Made by a program: the position numbers and the translations under genes. Below the pieces are notes generated by a model. It was not told the DNA's origin. It was given only the letters and a program-made list of their open reading frames with translations, and made no database searches. 64,000 nt of DNA, taken from Melampsora larici-populina 98AG31 (lineage: Eukaryota > Basidiomycota > Pucciniomycetes > Pucciniales > Melampsoraceae). The DNA lies in assembly GCF_000204055.1 (NCBI RefSeq), contig NW_006768803.1:113460-177459 (forward strand), given 5' to 3'. Below are positions 33,601 to 44,800 of the stretch, piece by piece. Numbering within the stretch: the first letter of the stretch is position 1; the number at the start of each line of letters is the position of its first letter.

Positions 33601-36600
33601 CTATTGGTGTGTCTCCAAAGGCAAAAGCTTTGCGGTATTTAGATATCACCGCTTTTAGCGAATGTGCTTCGGAAGATTTGAGTCTGGGTGAAATGTTACA
33701 TTCCCCAAATGCCTTCTCGAAGGATCTGTCTTCGGTCTGCGTGATGTTCTCCACGTTTTGGATTTGACTGGGACCCAGCAGGAACTTCTTTTTCTTGTTC
33801 TCATTTCCTATGGTAAAGTATTTTTCCTTGCTATGTACTATGTCTATTCCGTACAAGCGCAGATACTCTCCTCCTAATATAAAATAGTTTGAGGTTGCGT
33901 TATCCATGATGACGAATTCTGGTCTGATCCTTATTGAACCAAGCCTATGTGGAAAAACTATAGGCAATTCAATGACGCCTACTGCTTTCAAAGAGCTGCT
34001 ACATCCTCAAAAGGTCATGTTGCTGGGAGGTAGCATCTCGTCTCTCCAATCTGGGTAGCATCTGTCAAGATATTTGGTTCCTACAACTGAGCATGCTGCT
34101 CCGCTGTCTAGCAATATATCTATTTTATCTCTGTTTTTGATAAGCGCTGATGTAATACAGTGCTGTCCTATTGTGTGAGCTCTTCCTTTCTCTGGTTGAC
34201 TCATCATGAGCCTTGCATCCAATACTTGGTTTGATGCGTCCTTGTTCTCTTCCCATATCTGGGGTACTGACGCTTTTGACTGTAGCTCTGCGATATCCAT
34301 TTCTTCGTTGGGTTCCATGGTTATCGTAGATACTTCTTGCCCCTGTGGAAGCATCTCTGACTCGTCTGTCTGCTTATTCACAAATGGAAATTTGAAGGTT
34401 CTGAACCTCGTTCTTACTTCGCAGAACCTCTCTGTTCCGAGGTAAATCATGAACTTAAATTCGTTCAAGTCTCGGCATCCCAGAGTGGGGTATTTCCTTT
34501 CGTTGTCATTCACAATGACGAATTCTGACGTTAAAAAGACTGGCTTTGTGACGTGTTCTAATTTAATAGGTAGGGTGATTCTACCTCTAATGCCTCTAGC
34601 TGCTTCTGCTTCGTTGGCTGATGTCATGTCCATTTCCCATCAAGGGCAGTAGATTCGCAAGTGTGATAGCGGCATGATTGATTGTATGTTGTTCGTATCT
34701 AGGACTAGTGAGTCCAGGATGCCGTTAATCGATATGGAGAGTGTTAAACTTGGGTTTATCGTTCCCATTTCAAGTCTTTTGATAAAAGGGGGATAGTTGC
34801 TCTCTACGTGTGCAAATTCTGCTATGTGTAGATTGTGTGCGAGTTCCTCCAGCGATAGGCTATCACCTTCTATTACACTTCCTGTAGAATCTGTATTGTA
34901 GTCTTCGTCTGCCTGACCGTTCCCCTGCACTTGGTTGGTCATCTCGATGTTACCTATACATATGTCCTGTTCATTGTCTGTCGTTTCCGACCCAGCTTCT
35001 GACTGGTCTTCGTCCTCGATTCTGGTCTCAACATCGGTCTCTCTATCGTCTAGTTCGACAGTGTTAACCGCTTTCTTCTCGAATCGTGGTTTTTGATCAC
35101 TATCCTTCTTAAAGAAGGGTTTATCCCTAGGCTTATGGTTCGTGCCGGGAGTCCTGTCTCTATAGTCTCTAGAGCTCTGTTCTTTGCGATCATCCTTCTG
35201 CTTGTAGTCAGAGGTTGCTATCGCCTCATTAGTAAAACGCTTTGAATAACTTGTTTTATGCTTACCGATGGATGTGTGGGTGACTACCTCCTCAAAAATG
35301 GCCATAAACATCTTGTAGTTTGAATGGTCTTTGATTCTTGATTGAACCGCATGCTCTATATCGCCGTGGCATAGACTCAGAATCTTATCAATCTGATCTG
35401 AGGTCGTCAGAAACGGCCATGCTGCGACCATTCGCCTCCTCTGCAGTAGGAGCCATGCGAGAGGTTTCTCTCGGTGTTCTGCTCTGAAGGTATCCCTGTC
35501 AAAGGCTGTGGACATTTTCCTCTTCCATACTGGGGTACCGTATGTGTCTTTTATCAATTCTTTCCACCTCGCCCAGCTGCTTGGTCCTTCAGTCGTTTGT
35601 TTACTCGTGTACCATGCTCTCGCCGAGTGAGTCATGATGATGGCTAACTTGCAGGTGATTGACAAATATGGCATGCCAGTATCTTGCTGGGTGTTATCTA
35701 TCCATTCGATCCATTCTAAATGGTTATATTCGCCTTCCCCGCTAAATTTAGGCCAGTCCCTCACAGGCGGATAATCCTTTTGTAATTGTTTAACCAAGGC
35801 TTGTCCCACCGACTCGTTGGATCTTCTATCGTCTACGGTCGACTTTGGATTGTCCATTGCTGTGCGTGTTGATGCGTTAATATGGAGTTCTCTAAACATC
35901 GGCTGTTGCATCGCTGGGAATTCGTGAGCAAATGGATTATTGCTCAGTATTTCTGGCTCGTTTGCTATTGGTATGTGGTCTCTATGTGAGTAGGTGCCGC
36001 TATGGTTCTGGTTGTGTGTACGCTCTGTCAATGATATCAGACGGTTTACATTTCGGTGTATGTTTTCTGTTCTCTGAGCTGCTGAATCTAGCTTTTCTCC
36101 TAACACACACATCAATTCGCCCAGGTGCTTGAGGTGTACTTCGCTGTGTTCCTTGTGCGAGTGTAGTAGAAGTTGCATATTGCTTTCCATGTTCGTCTGG
36201 TGGTCATCTAGTACTATCGCGATTGCACTGATGTCTATATTATTGTTTGTGTGGAGGATACTGTGCCTAATCTCTTCAAAGTTCATATTCATCTCCTCAT
36301 TTAGGAGTTCTACGCTATTGTCCCACTTTGAATTCAGTGCTTTTATGGTTTCTTCCAGCTTATTCTCTATATGAGATTGCACGGTTTTCAACGTTTTGTG
36401 TATCCTGAATTCCTTGTCTGGAACGGATATATGTGACTTTGGGGAATTTGTCTCACTGTGTATTTTTAATGCTGAGAACTTATTGTTAAGACTAAACTCT
36501 TTGTCCGGGGACAGAGGACTCATTTTGTGTGGCATAGTATTGACTGGTCCGGCTAAAAGGAATGGTGAAATCCTGTTTTCCGTTTCACGGAGTATTTCTT

Positions 36601-37855
36601 CAATGCTCTTTGTCTTCATTACTGAGTTATCGGTCTCAGGAAGATCTTCTTTTATTCTTTTATGTCTTAACTCCTCTTTCTCAACTAACGAAACGGTTCT
36701 TCCGGCGCTGTGAGAGTCTTGCCTTTTGGTAGGTCCTTCGACCTTACTGTCCGTGATAGGAAGGAGGGAGTTAACACTTTTCTTAGTGCTTAGATGTTCT
36801 GAGGTCTCCTGGATCTTACTATTCTCAGGCATGGGTACAGAGGTTTCAATCCTTTTAGTCTCTGGATTTTCTTGAGAGATCCTCTCCAAGTTTTTGTTTT
36901 TGAGCGCTCTCTCAATTTTGTCATTCTCTGTCATAGGAGTAGAAATTGTCTCGAGGGCATGGACTTTAGGAGACACAACTTGTCTAAAAGGAATGGGAGT
37001 AACATCATTTTGTACTAAAGGTGAGGTAGTGGGGTGAACAACTTTTTGAACTGGGACACTGGTTTCGCTCACAGGCGTAGGCATCATGACAGTAGAACGA
37101 AAAACATCATTATTATTTTCATAAGCCACGCGTCGTGAAAAGAGAAACGGACTGGGAGGAGAGATGAAGGTCTTTTCTACTGGTTGGACGGTCCCGGTTG
37201 GTTTTGGGTTGGAACTAAGGGAGACTTTCCTTTGCTCTTCTGGGATTTGTTGATCCCTTTGATCGCCCGGTAGTAGGCTCGGCTGAAGGACAGCATCGAC
37301 TGCATGTTGGCCGATTCCTCCTCTACGTGAGCTGGTTTCTGATAGGGCTCTTTCTGAGCTTTTTAATGGTTCTTGCGGATTGGCCCTGCTGACGAGTTGG
37401 ACTGCGCTGGTTCCGGCACGTGCTGCGATGCTGGTTGAGGGCTCGGATTCTTGCCTATGAAGCCATGGTTGGTTCTCGCTTTGAACTTGAGTTCTTCGGA
37501 GTACGGATTCCATCCCAAAGACCTCTTCAGGACTTCCTCCTCGCCCAGGAGCAGCGTCAAGCTGTCGTGACTGTTCTTCCACAAGCTGAGATAGATCGTG
37601 ATTGCCCGGGTATTGTTCGGGTTCGTTTCTTGAGCTTTTCTCCAGTTGATGAAGTTTTTCTTGTGTAGGGACATTAGGAGTCTCTCCTCTTCCGACGTTA
37701 TGGTCGGTGGTAGCTGATCTAATGCTTGATCTTCTTGCATTAGGTCGTGCTGAGGTGGGACCGACTGAGCTACATCTCCTGGAGGTTTCTGAGTATGAGG
37801 GTCGTCCGAGTTTCTCTTCAATAGCTCGGACTCGATCAGATTTTCTAGGAGGCAT
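30614..37855 (-). pseudogene. Ty3/gypsy Gag-Pol polyprotein, one frame with five stops
   Basis: Starting MPPRKSDRVRAIEEKL at 37855, a single frame of 2414 codons runs to the stop at 30614. It is interrupted at 34640, 34007, 32330 and 31991 (all TGA) and 31106 (TAA), each one C-to-T change from CGA or CAA. Order: a long charged N-terminal region; the Gag core (VRDWPKFSGEGEYNHLEWIE, ARAWYTSKQ); aspartic protease ILLDSGAACSVVG near 34105; reverse transcriptase with MPFGIKGAPAHFQ and YIDDIIVFS near 33060; RNase H near 32600 (VYVDASFDGLGATLQQ); integrase zinc finger and catalytic core (NMDFVTGLPPGG, ISDRDPKFTSEF, DGLAERAIGN) between about 31950 and 31350; and an SH3-like C-terminal end (FVGPYIVKALHGKNAVEV). 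No frameshift separates gag and pol. It encodes the complete replication set of the family but cannot be translated through. Confidence 0.93.
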
Positions 37856-37872
37856 TCCGTTAAGCTTGTCAA

Positions 37873-38471
37873 TTTATCTTTTCGGGAAAAAAGAAAAAAA
37901 AGAACGAGGAAACTAAAAGAATGGAAGGTAATGTACCAGGGTGATCTGTGGTACCAATCTTCTCCGACCCAGTAGTCGTTGTCTCGGTAATTGAGGTGGT
38001 GGTCGTATGAAGTATAGACTGATTAGGTAACGGCACGGTAGACGACGTTTTTAGCTGGATCTTCGGCAAGATTGTTAGGATTTGCTCTCGAACCTTTCCT
38101 ACTGCTTGGTTTGGGGGCTGGTTCTTCTGCGCCTTTGGAGGTTGAATGACCTTCTCTGGTGTGTTCACTTCAAGGATGTTGTGTATTTGTCAATTACTAC
38201 ACTCTCTTTGGAATGGGTGGATGTAGGCTTACTTATGTTTCCTTTCAGCAATCTCAAGTTGTATGACTTTTTTATAAGTTTTCCGATTTGTAAGGAAAGA
38301 TCTAAAAGATTGTGCTTCAAGGTGAGCAGTTCCTTTGATTGGGAAATTTTGAAAACGATTTTTGTTTTTCTAAGAAGAAGGAAATATGAAATGATCTGCT
38401 TTGAAAACTAAATGTTTTCTTTGAATTTTTGTTAGTTCTTGGGTCTACTAACACTCGATGAGGCCCCCAAT
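37873..38471 (-). other. 5' leader of the gypsy element
   Basis: About 600 bp between the 5' LTR and the Gag start on the minus strand. It should hold the primer-binding site next to the LTR and packaging signals. A run of A and G just upstream of the Gag start (about 37885-37915) is visible. No gene is supported. Confidence 0.6.
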
Positions 38472-39581
38472 TGTCAGGGTGGCACTTACTCTAGTAGTTA
38501 AATAGTTAATATTTAACTGAGGAACCTGACAAAGAATCCTATTGGATATGTAGGATGAATAATATCTATTATAAAGGTAGGAATTTCCTTTATATCAGTA
38601 ACTTGTTTTGAAAGGGTACTAACCACGGTATACGTAAATATAAACGTGACAGAAAGTTCCACGGCCCACTGCTGGTTAACAGACGGAACTGGTCAGGTTC
38701 TGAGCCAAGGATATTTTCTCGAAGACGGGATCAACGAGTAGCCTGGGTTTTGAAGCCTCAGGGATCTTATCAACTTTACGTTGTAAGAACAATGGCACTT
38801 GACCAAGATGGAGTTTTACTGTCTTGAAACAGGGACAGTAAAAGAAAAGAGGAAAAAGGAATAGGTAGTGAACCTGGTCTTTTACTTACAGTTTAGGTAA
38901 GATCAAATGACTCTTTATACTTTGCGTTTGTAGTAACTGGGCTTTTGTAGTGAGTGGAGATATACTTTTAGGAAGTATAACTGGACTGCGAAAAAGCTTA
39001 TAGTTGCTTCTGGTCGTCGTAGATGAGTGTCCCCTTTTTGAACTCGGGAGACCATCTCTCTTTATATGCTTTTTCAAGGTGGCTGGCTGACTTGTGGTTC
39101 TCAGTCGTTGTTATTGATAGTTCCCAAAGGGGAGACTCTTCTGGCTAACTTGTGGTTTGGCCAGATTGGGAACTCAGTGAATCCTTGCTTGGTCAACTCG
39201 TGGTTGAGCTCAAACCTGAAATGCTAGATTCATTTCGTTTTGTCCTTCGGGTTGCGTTACTGTGTTCTGATCCTCAAGCCGGCCTCGTATGGTGTCTTCT
39301 TAGTGGGTTCTTTTTAGTTTTACCTCTAGGAATGTTAATCTTGGTTTCTCAGGATTGTTCCTCTTGGAACTAGACACGAGGTGTCTTGTGAGGATTTTTG
39401 TTGTTACCTTTGACTTAGGTACTCATAGTTTTGTTTTCAAGTATTTGTTGTCTTTGAAACTAGACACACAATGTAGTATGATGAAGGGAGAAATATATAT
39501 ATTTTAATTTTATTTATTTATTAGTTTTTATTTAAGTTGTAGTCTCTTTGGCTTCAGCTAGCCGGAGCTCGGAGGCTGACA
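38472..39581 (-). repeat. 5' LTR of the 29-39 kb gypsy element
   Basis: 1110 bp, same ends and length as the left copy. As the 5' LTR of a minus-strand element it should contain the promoter; I can point to no certain TATA box. Confidence 0.95.
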
Positions 39582-39586
39582 AGTAT

Positions 39587-40126
39587 TTAGTTTTTTCACC
39601 TATTGACATAGTCTGTATTTCCTTATATGTAACTTTCTGGTTTTATGAGTCTCAACTTTGTCTGGTTTGTCTTTTTGTCAATGTCTTAATGTTTATGGCC
39701 ATTTATCTCAACTGCCACATACATTCCTGTGTCCAGTGCACTGCGCCGCTGCACTATTATCATTGCAGAGGATAAAGCAGGATAAAGCCTTGTGAGTAGA
39801 CTGCGCAACTTACACACCGCAGGAACGCACCAGAGGATCATTTTGCAGCGCATCACAGTTTTGTGCAAAACTGTACTTCACTACGGGACGTTGCGGGTTG
39901 GATCCAACAAGCTTTCAAGAAACAACGGATTCCAAAACACGGCCAAAGGAACAGAAAACATACAAAGCCAACATGAACACAACTAGCAAATCTTCAGATC
40001 AAGTACAAGTCCATTAAGGAGATGTAGACTGTTTAGGAGCCAATACTTGACATTCTAATGAACCAGCATATTCAATCCAATCAACTTAAACACGTCGCAG
40101 GCATTCGGAGCACTTTGCGAGTAAAC
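39587..40126. other. spacer downstream of the secreted-peptide gene
   Basis: Mixed sequence between the gypsy target duplication and the stop codon of the small secreted-peptide gene. Presumably it includes that gene's 3' end. Nothing else recognised. Confidence 0.4.
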
Positions 40127-40686
40127 TCAACCCTTGCCCGGTTTGTTATTGTAGTTAACACCTTTAAACACAACTCCTGACCTCGATTTCCTGAGGAAAA
40201 AATATGCCATTAGCCACCATTCAAAGTGCAAACATATATCGGACGATCAACAAACAATTTCGAGGTTCCTTCATTAACAATGACGTCACGGGTTTGATGG
40301 TGATGCGAGCTATGTCAAATTAACAGTTTAACACATTGATTAATGTTGTGGAGAGCAAGGTTTAACGGTTCTTCAGGGTGCGGATGTGGATGGTGGTATT
40401 ACCTGGCTTCTTCGGGTATGCTACGAGCTTCTACTCCCTTCGTATCGCTGTAGGAGCCACCACTAATTTCCAAATCAGAGATAAGTAAGCAATGTAACTC
40501 TACTACTCTAGGAAGGGTAAATACCGCGATGATCTCACCTCGAATGGGGCGTCGCTATGCCAGAAGCTGCGATAGATATGAAAAGACAAATTGAGAAAAA
40601 CTGTGCTAATAGATAATGCTCTGGGGAAGATGAGATTACTCACCTGCACTCCCAATGAGAAAGGCAAGGACAACACTGATGCGCAT
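40127..40686 (-). CDS. small predicted secreted peptide, 64 aa, four exons
   Basis: Too fragmented to show as a long open frame. Exons 40686-40644, 40566-40539, 40462-40403 and 40190-40127 join through three canonical GT-AG introns (77, 76 and 212 nt) to 195 nt, 64 codons plus TGA, with intron phases that fit at every junction. The first exon encodes MRISVVLAFLIGSA, a compact hydrophobic signal peptide, probably cleaved before or near ASG. The mature part is about 50 residues, polar, Gly/Ser-rich and basic towards the end (EEARKSRSGVVFKG, YNNKPGKG), without cysteines. No domain is recognised. It sits between two LTR elements, a common setting for fungal effector candidates, but secretion is the only property the sequence supports. 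Not a recognised toxin. Function unknown. Confidence 0.6.
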
Positions 40687-41092
40687 ATTGTTTAGATGTG
40701 AAATGGGATGGACGATTCGGAAGGACTCAGATGGTCTCAGAGAGATTGTAAGTTATCGATTGCAATGAGATCAGTTGAGGGGAGAAAGCAAAAGTGCTCA
40801 AAGAGAAGTCGCTCATTTATATGTTCGACTTGGGAGACCGCTATGTTCATAATCACGTCAAGTTGTCGGTTCGAGGAGCTACATATGAATAAATACATAA
40901 AATCGAACTTGAGCCGGCTTGAGCCTCTCACGCTGAAACACACCCACGCGATGTCTTTTGGGCCCGGCTGTCAACCAATGTGACACGCATGAGCCAAGCG
41001 TGGAACATGTCCAACAGCTCGCTCACGCTTTGGCAGGCCTCTGACACAAGCCGAGGTCGGTGGCCAAAGCAGTTCAGATGCCATGTGAGTGG

Positions 41093-41130
41093 CATCGGTC
41101 TCATCGATCGGTCTCATCGAGACCGATGCG
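41093..41130. repeat. imperfect palindrome GCATCGGTCTC/GAGACCGATGC
   Basis: GCATCGGTCTC at 41093 is inverted as GAGACCGATGC ending at 41130, and the phrase CGGTCTCATCGA is repeated directly between them. It lies immediately left of the chromovirus insertion site. Confidence 0.6.
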
Positions 41131-41147
41131 TTGACCCGCTTCGTTGT

Positions 41148-41422
41148 TGTAATGATTTGTAATATTGTAAAGAAATATTCAAATCTACTAGGAGATATTA
41201 TCAAATGTAAAAGAGATGGAATGATTGGAAATGGTTGTTATAGCGAATATGGTTGTTAGGATAAAATGTTACAAACTGTTTATGTATATATATGTTGTTA
41301 GTTTACAATTGTTTTATTCTTTTCTTATCGAATTATTAAAGTAGCTTTATAACTCTTAAAAACTAGAACAAAACTCGTGATAAGAGCAATGCTCCACGAG
41401 ACCCTAGACAAGAGCCCTTACA
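41148..41422 (+). repeat. 5' LTR of the 41-47 kb element
   Basis: 275 bp, AT-rich, TG...CA ends. It contains an in-frame ATG at 41389 that opens into the downstream coding frame. Confidence 0.95.
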
Positions 41423-41865
41423 GTATAATTCAATCATTACAAATAATTTTTAGCTATTTTTTGCGTGTTATTTTCTTTTTTTTCATAATTTTTCTTACTC
41501 TTTTCTCGGGTTTATTTTTCTTATATTCAGATATATCAATTAGAGAGTTAGTTATATTCTTTTATCTGTTAATCATCTTATCCTGTTTATATGTGTCTCC
41601 GTGGAGGATTTTCCGTATATACTTGTTATTACTTTTAGATATAGGGTATCCCCTTTTCGTTTGGACTTGTTATTACGTCATTATATTATATATGTGTATA
41701 GAATGGTTATTTTGTTTGTTTATATTTTTTGTTTCTTTATCTTTCTGTCATATCGACTTATCTCTTCAAAGAAATTGGTGTTCTTCTCAACTTACCTCTC
41801 AAATCTTAAAAATTCTTCAACATCTATTTCAATACTCGTCAATTTTTCTTTTAACACTTTTAATC

Positions 41866-44800
41866 ATGTCTGCTTCTGATGCATCGCCACAGTCTCAAGC
41901 TTATCAGCTTTCTTCAACTGAACAACAATTCGTTAATCGTTATCTGGAACCACGTTTGGATGCTTTTAATAAGTCGGTTACGAAGGTCTTTGATGAACGA
42001 AATGCAAGTGCTTCAGATGCGGTGGTAACTTTAGTTAATGATGCTATCATTAGAGCAAAAAATGATGTGATGATGGCTTTACGTGCGGAGTTCAGTAATA
42101 AAATTTCTGTTGATCACTTTGATGCGAAACTTAAAGAAGGTTTGGATTCGACTTTTGCCACGGTGAAACGTGATGTTCTCAATGTTTTGGACGAAGAATT
42201 AATCTCTGTCAGGCATTCTTCGACTTTAGTTCGGTCTGCGGAACCTCCTGCTTTACCGGATCTCGTTTTTAGTGGAGATGCTCGAAAGGTTCCAGGTTTT
42301 ATCACTACAATTCGAGATACTCTCTTTTCATCTTCTTCTTGTTTTGCGAATGAGGATCAAAAAATCACCTGGGTGGCTCGTCATTTTCCATTAGCTTCGG
42401 CTCCTCATGATTGGTGGTTAAGTTTGCTAAGACAGAATGATCGCGAAAATGGTATTTCGGACTCATCAGCATTTTTGGTCACACCAACTCCTTTCACGAT
42501 AGAACCTCTTACCTCTTTAGCTTCGTTTTTCAAAGAATTTTTAGATAAGTTTGGCAATAAGTTTGCTGAAGAAAGGTTGTTTTTGGATCTTCAAAATTTC
42601 AAGCAAGGAAAACTCCCTGTTGGACAATTTATTTCTCGATTTAATTCTATGGCTTTCCAGCTTCAACTTTCCAATGTGGTGTTAAAAAATTTATTTACTG
42701 GAGGTCTTCGTCCAGATGTTAAGGATCGAGCGCTTAAACATCCTGATTGGTTTAAGTGTAAGACTGTGGAGGAAAGGCAAGCGGTGGCAAAAATGGCTTC
42801 AGAACAAATAATGCATGTGGTTGCGAATAGTTCATCTTTGCCAGTTCAACGTTCCTTTTCATCTCCGCCTATTGTCCCGATTCCCCGTGATCCAAACGCT
42901 ATGGAAGTCGACGTTAACGCTATCAATGCTCGCCCAACTTTTCCGCCCTTGCCGAATGGAATTTCGTTTCAATTTTTTGTCAAATTCTGTCATGCACGAA
43001 AGATGTGCCATAAATGTTTAAAGCTGTATGACTCTACTCATCGAACTCCGGATGGTAAGAGTTTGTGTCCTAACGCTCCTCCGAAGACGACTCAAGAAAT
43101 CGAAACTTTTATGAACTTTCATCAATCTCGAGGACCTTCTTCAGTTTCAGCTGTGTCAGATTTACCTCAACATATGCAACGTGCAAATAATCATCGTCAA
43201 CCTCATGTTTCAGCTCCTCCTAGATCTTTTCAAGATGTGTCTGCTGGCTTTGCTCAAGTCCCGGTTCAGCCTTATCAGCTACCACCTCATATGTACAATT
43301 TATCTCCGACTCAATACACTTTGCCCTCAGTACAAGGTCCAGTGCCTCTCCAACATCCTGGGTTTCCGCAAGCGATGGGTGTTCCAGCAGCGGTAGCAAC
43401 TCAAGATCCGGTTCAGCAAGTAGCGGCCTTGTTCTCAGAATATCAAAATATCAATCAATCGACTTATTATGACAACTTACAAACTGACTCACTTGATGCT
43501 CGTCCTATGTTCGATCCGACGGGTGATGGTATTTCGGACGAACCAACTATTTCGTCTATTTCAGCTATTCATTTCAAGAACTCATCCACGATGGATCATC
43601 GTCTTATTTTATCAGTTGATCTTATTGTTAACGGTGTGGTTTTTCCGGCCAAAGCTTTGGTGGACTCGGGAGCTTCTGGCAGTTTTGTGGACAAAGCTTT
43701 TGTTCGAAAACATGATCTTTCTCTTTCGCTTCGACCTTTTCCTTTGAAGTGTGTTACTTTTGACGGTTCTGAAGGAAAGGATGGTTTGGTGACGCATTCT
43801 TGGAAAGGCGTTTTGTCAATTTCGGATGTCACAGGTTCTTTATTTAAATCATCAATTTCATTAGACGTTACTAGTTTAAGTGGTTATGATCTAATCTTGG
43901 GGATGGACTGGTTGCGTTCTCATGACGGTTGGGTTGGGGGTTGTGGTCCCTCTTTACGTTTGGAATCACCGATTAATCACAGTTTTTCTAAGATAACTGG
44001 TGAATATTCGTCTTTTGCATCATTATCAAATCTATCTTCTTCAGCATTTTCATCCTCTCTCATCACTCCCTCTTTATCTTCTTCAATATTGTCATCTTCT
44101 CTCATCACTCCCTCTTCAATCTCTTGGGAAAAATCAATTCCTTTGGAGTTTAGAAGGTTTGCTGATGTGTTTAATTCGCAGGGTCCTACAACTTTACCTC
44201 CTCATCGACCAGCTTTTGATATGGAAATTCGATTAAAGGAGGGCGCTGTGCCAACTTATGGTGGTTCCTATTTACTTTTGAAGGATGAAGGAGGTGAATT
44301 GAAGGATTGGATCGATGCTCAATTAGCAAAAGGCAATATTCGACATTCCTCATCTCCGGCTGCTTCTCCAATTTTTTTCGTTAAGGTTCCTGGGAAGAAA
44401 AACCGACCTTGTGTAGATTATAGATCTTTAAATTCAATGACTATCCGTGACTCATTTCCTATTCCTTTGTTAGGAGATTTATTAACTAAGGTTTCTGGCT
44501 GTAGATATTTTACTAAATTAGATTTAAAATCCGCTTTCAATTTTATTCGTGTTAGGGAGGGGGATGAGTGGAAGACTGCTTTTAGAACCCCCTGGGGTTT
44601 GTTTGAATGTCTAGTAATGCCTTTTGGATTAGCCAATGGCCCTGCTTGTTTTCAACGTTTCATTCAATCTGTCTTATCTGAATTTTTAGGTATTTCATGC
44701 TTTGTGTATATTGATGATATTTTAATTTTTTCCAAGACTCGTCAAGAACACCAGATACATGTAGAGCAAGTTTTACTCAAATTGCAACAGAATGAATTAC

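Larger units (their letters stand above)
29459..39581 (-). mobile_element. full-length Ty3/gypsy LTR retrotransposon, decayed
   Basis: Two 1110-bp LTRs (29459-30568 and 38472-39581), both TGTCAG...CTGACA, enclose one long minus-strand Gag-Pol frame. The 5-bp target duplication AGTAT is at 29454-29458 and 39582-39586. The 5' LTR is the right-hand one. The bases just inside it on the minus strand, TTGGGGGCCTCATCGAGTG, are a candidate primer-binding site (tRNA not assigned), and a purine-rich GGTTGGGGAA precedes the 3' LTR. Five in-frame stops make it non-autonomous. Confidence 0.95.

Noticed and set aside
37363..37872. 169-codon minus-strand frame overlapping the gypsy Gag start
   Set aside because: It overlaps the N-terminal part of Gag in another frame, has no domain, and is best explained as a shadow of the long Gag frame.
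41377..41865. N-terminal extension of the chromovirus polyprotein as part of the normal protein
   Set aside because: The first codons lie in the LTR (the very first is GTG) and the translation is poly-hydrophobic because the leader is T-rich; Gag most likely starts at 41866.
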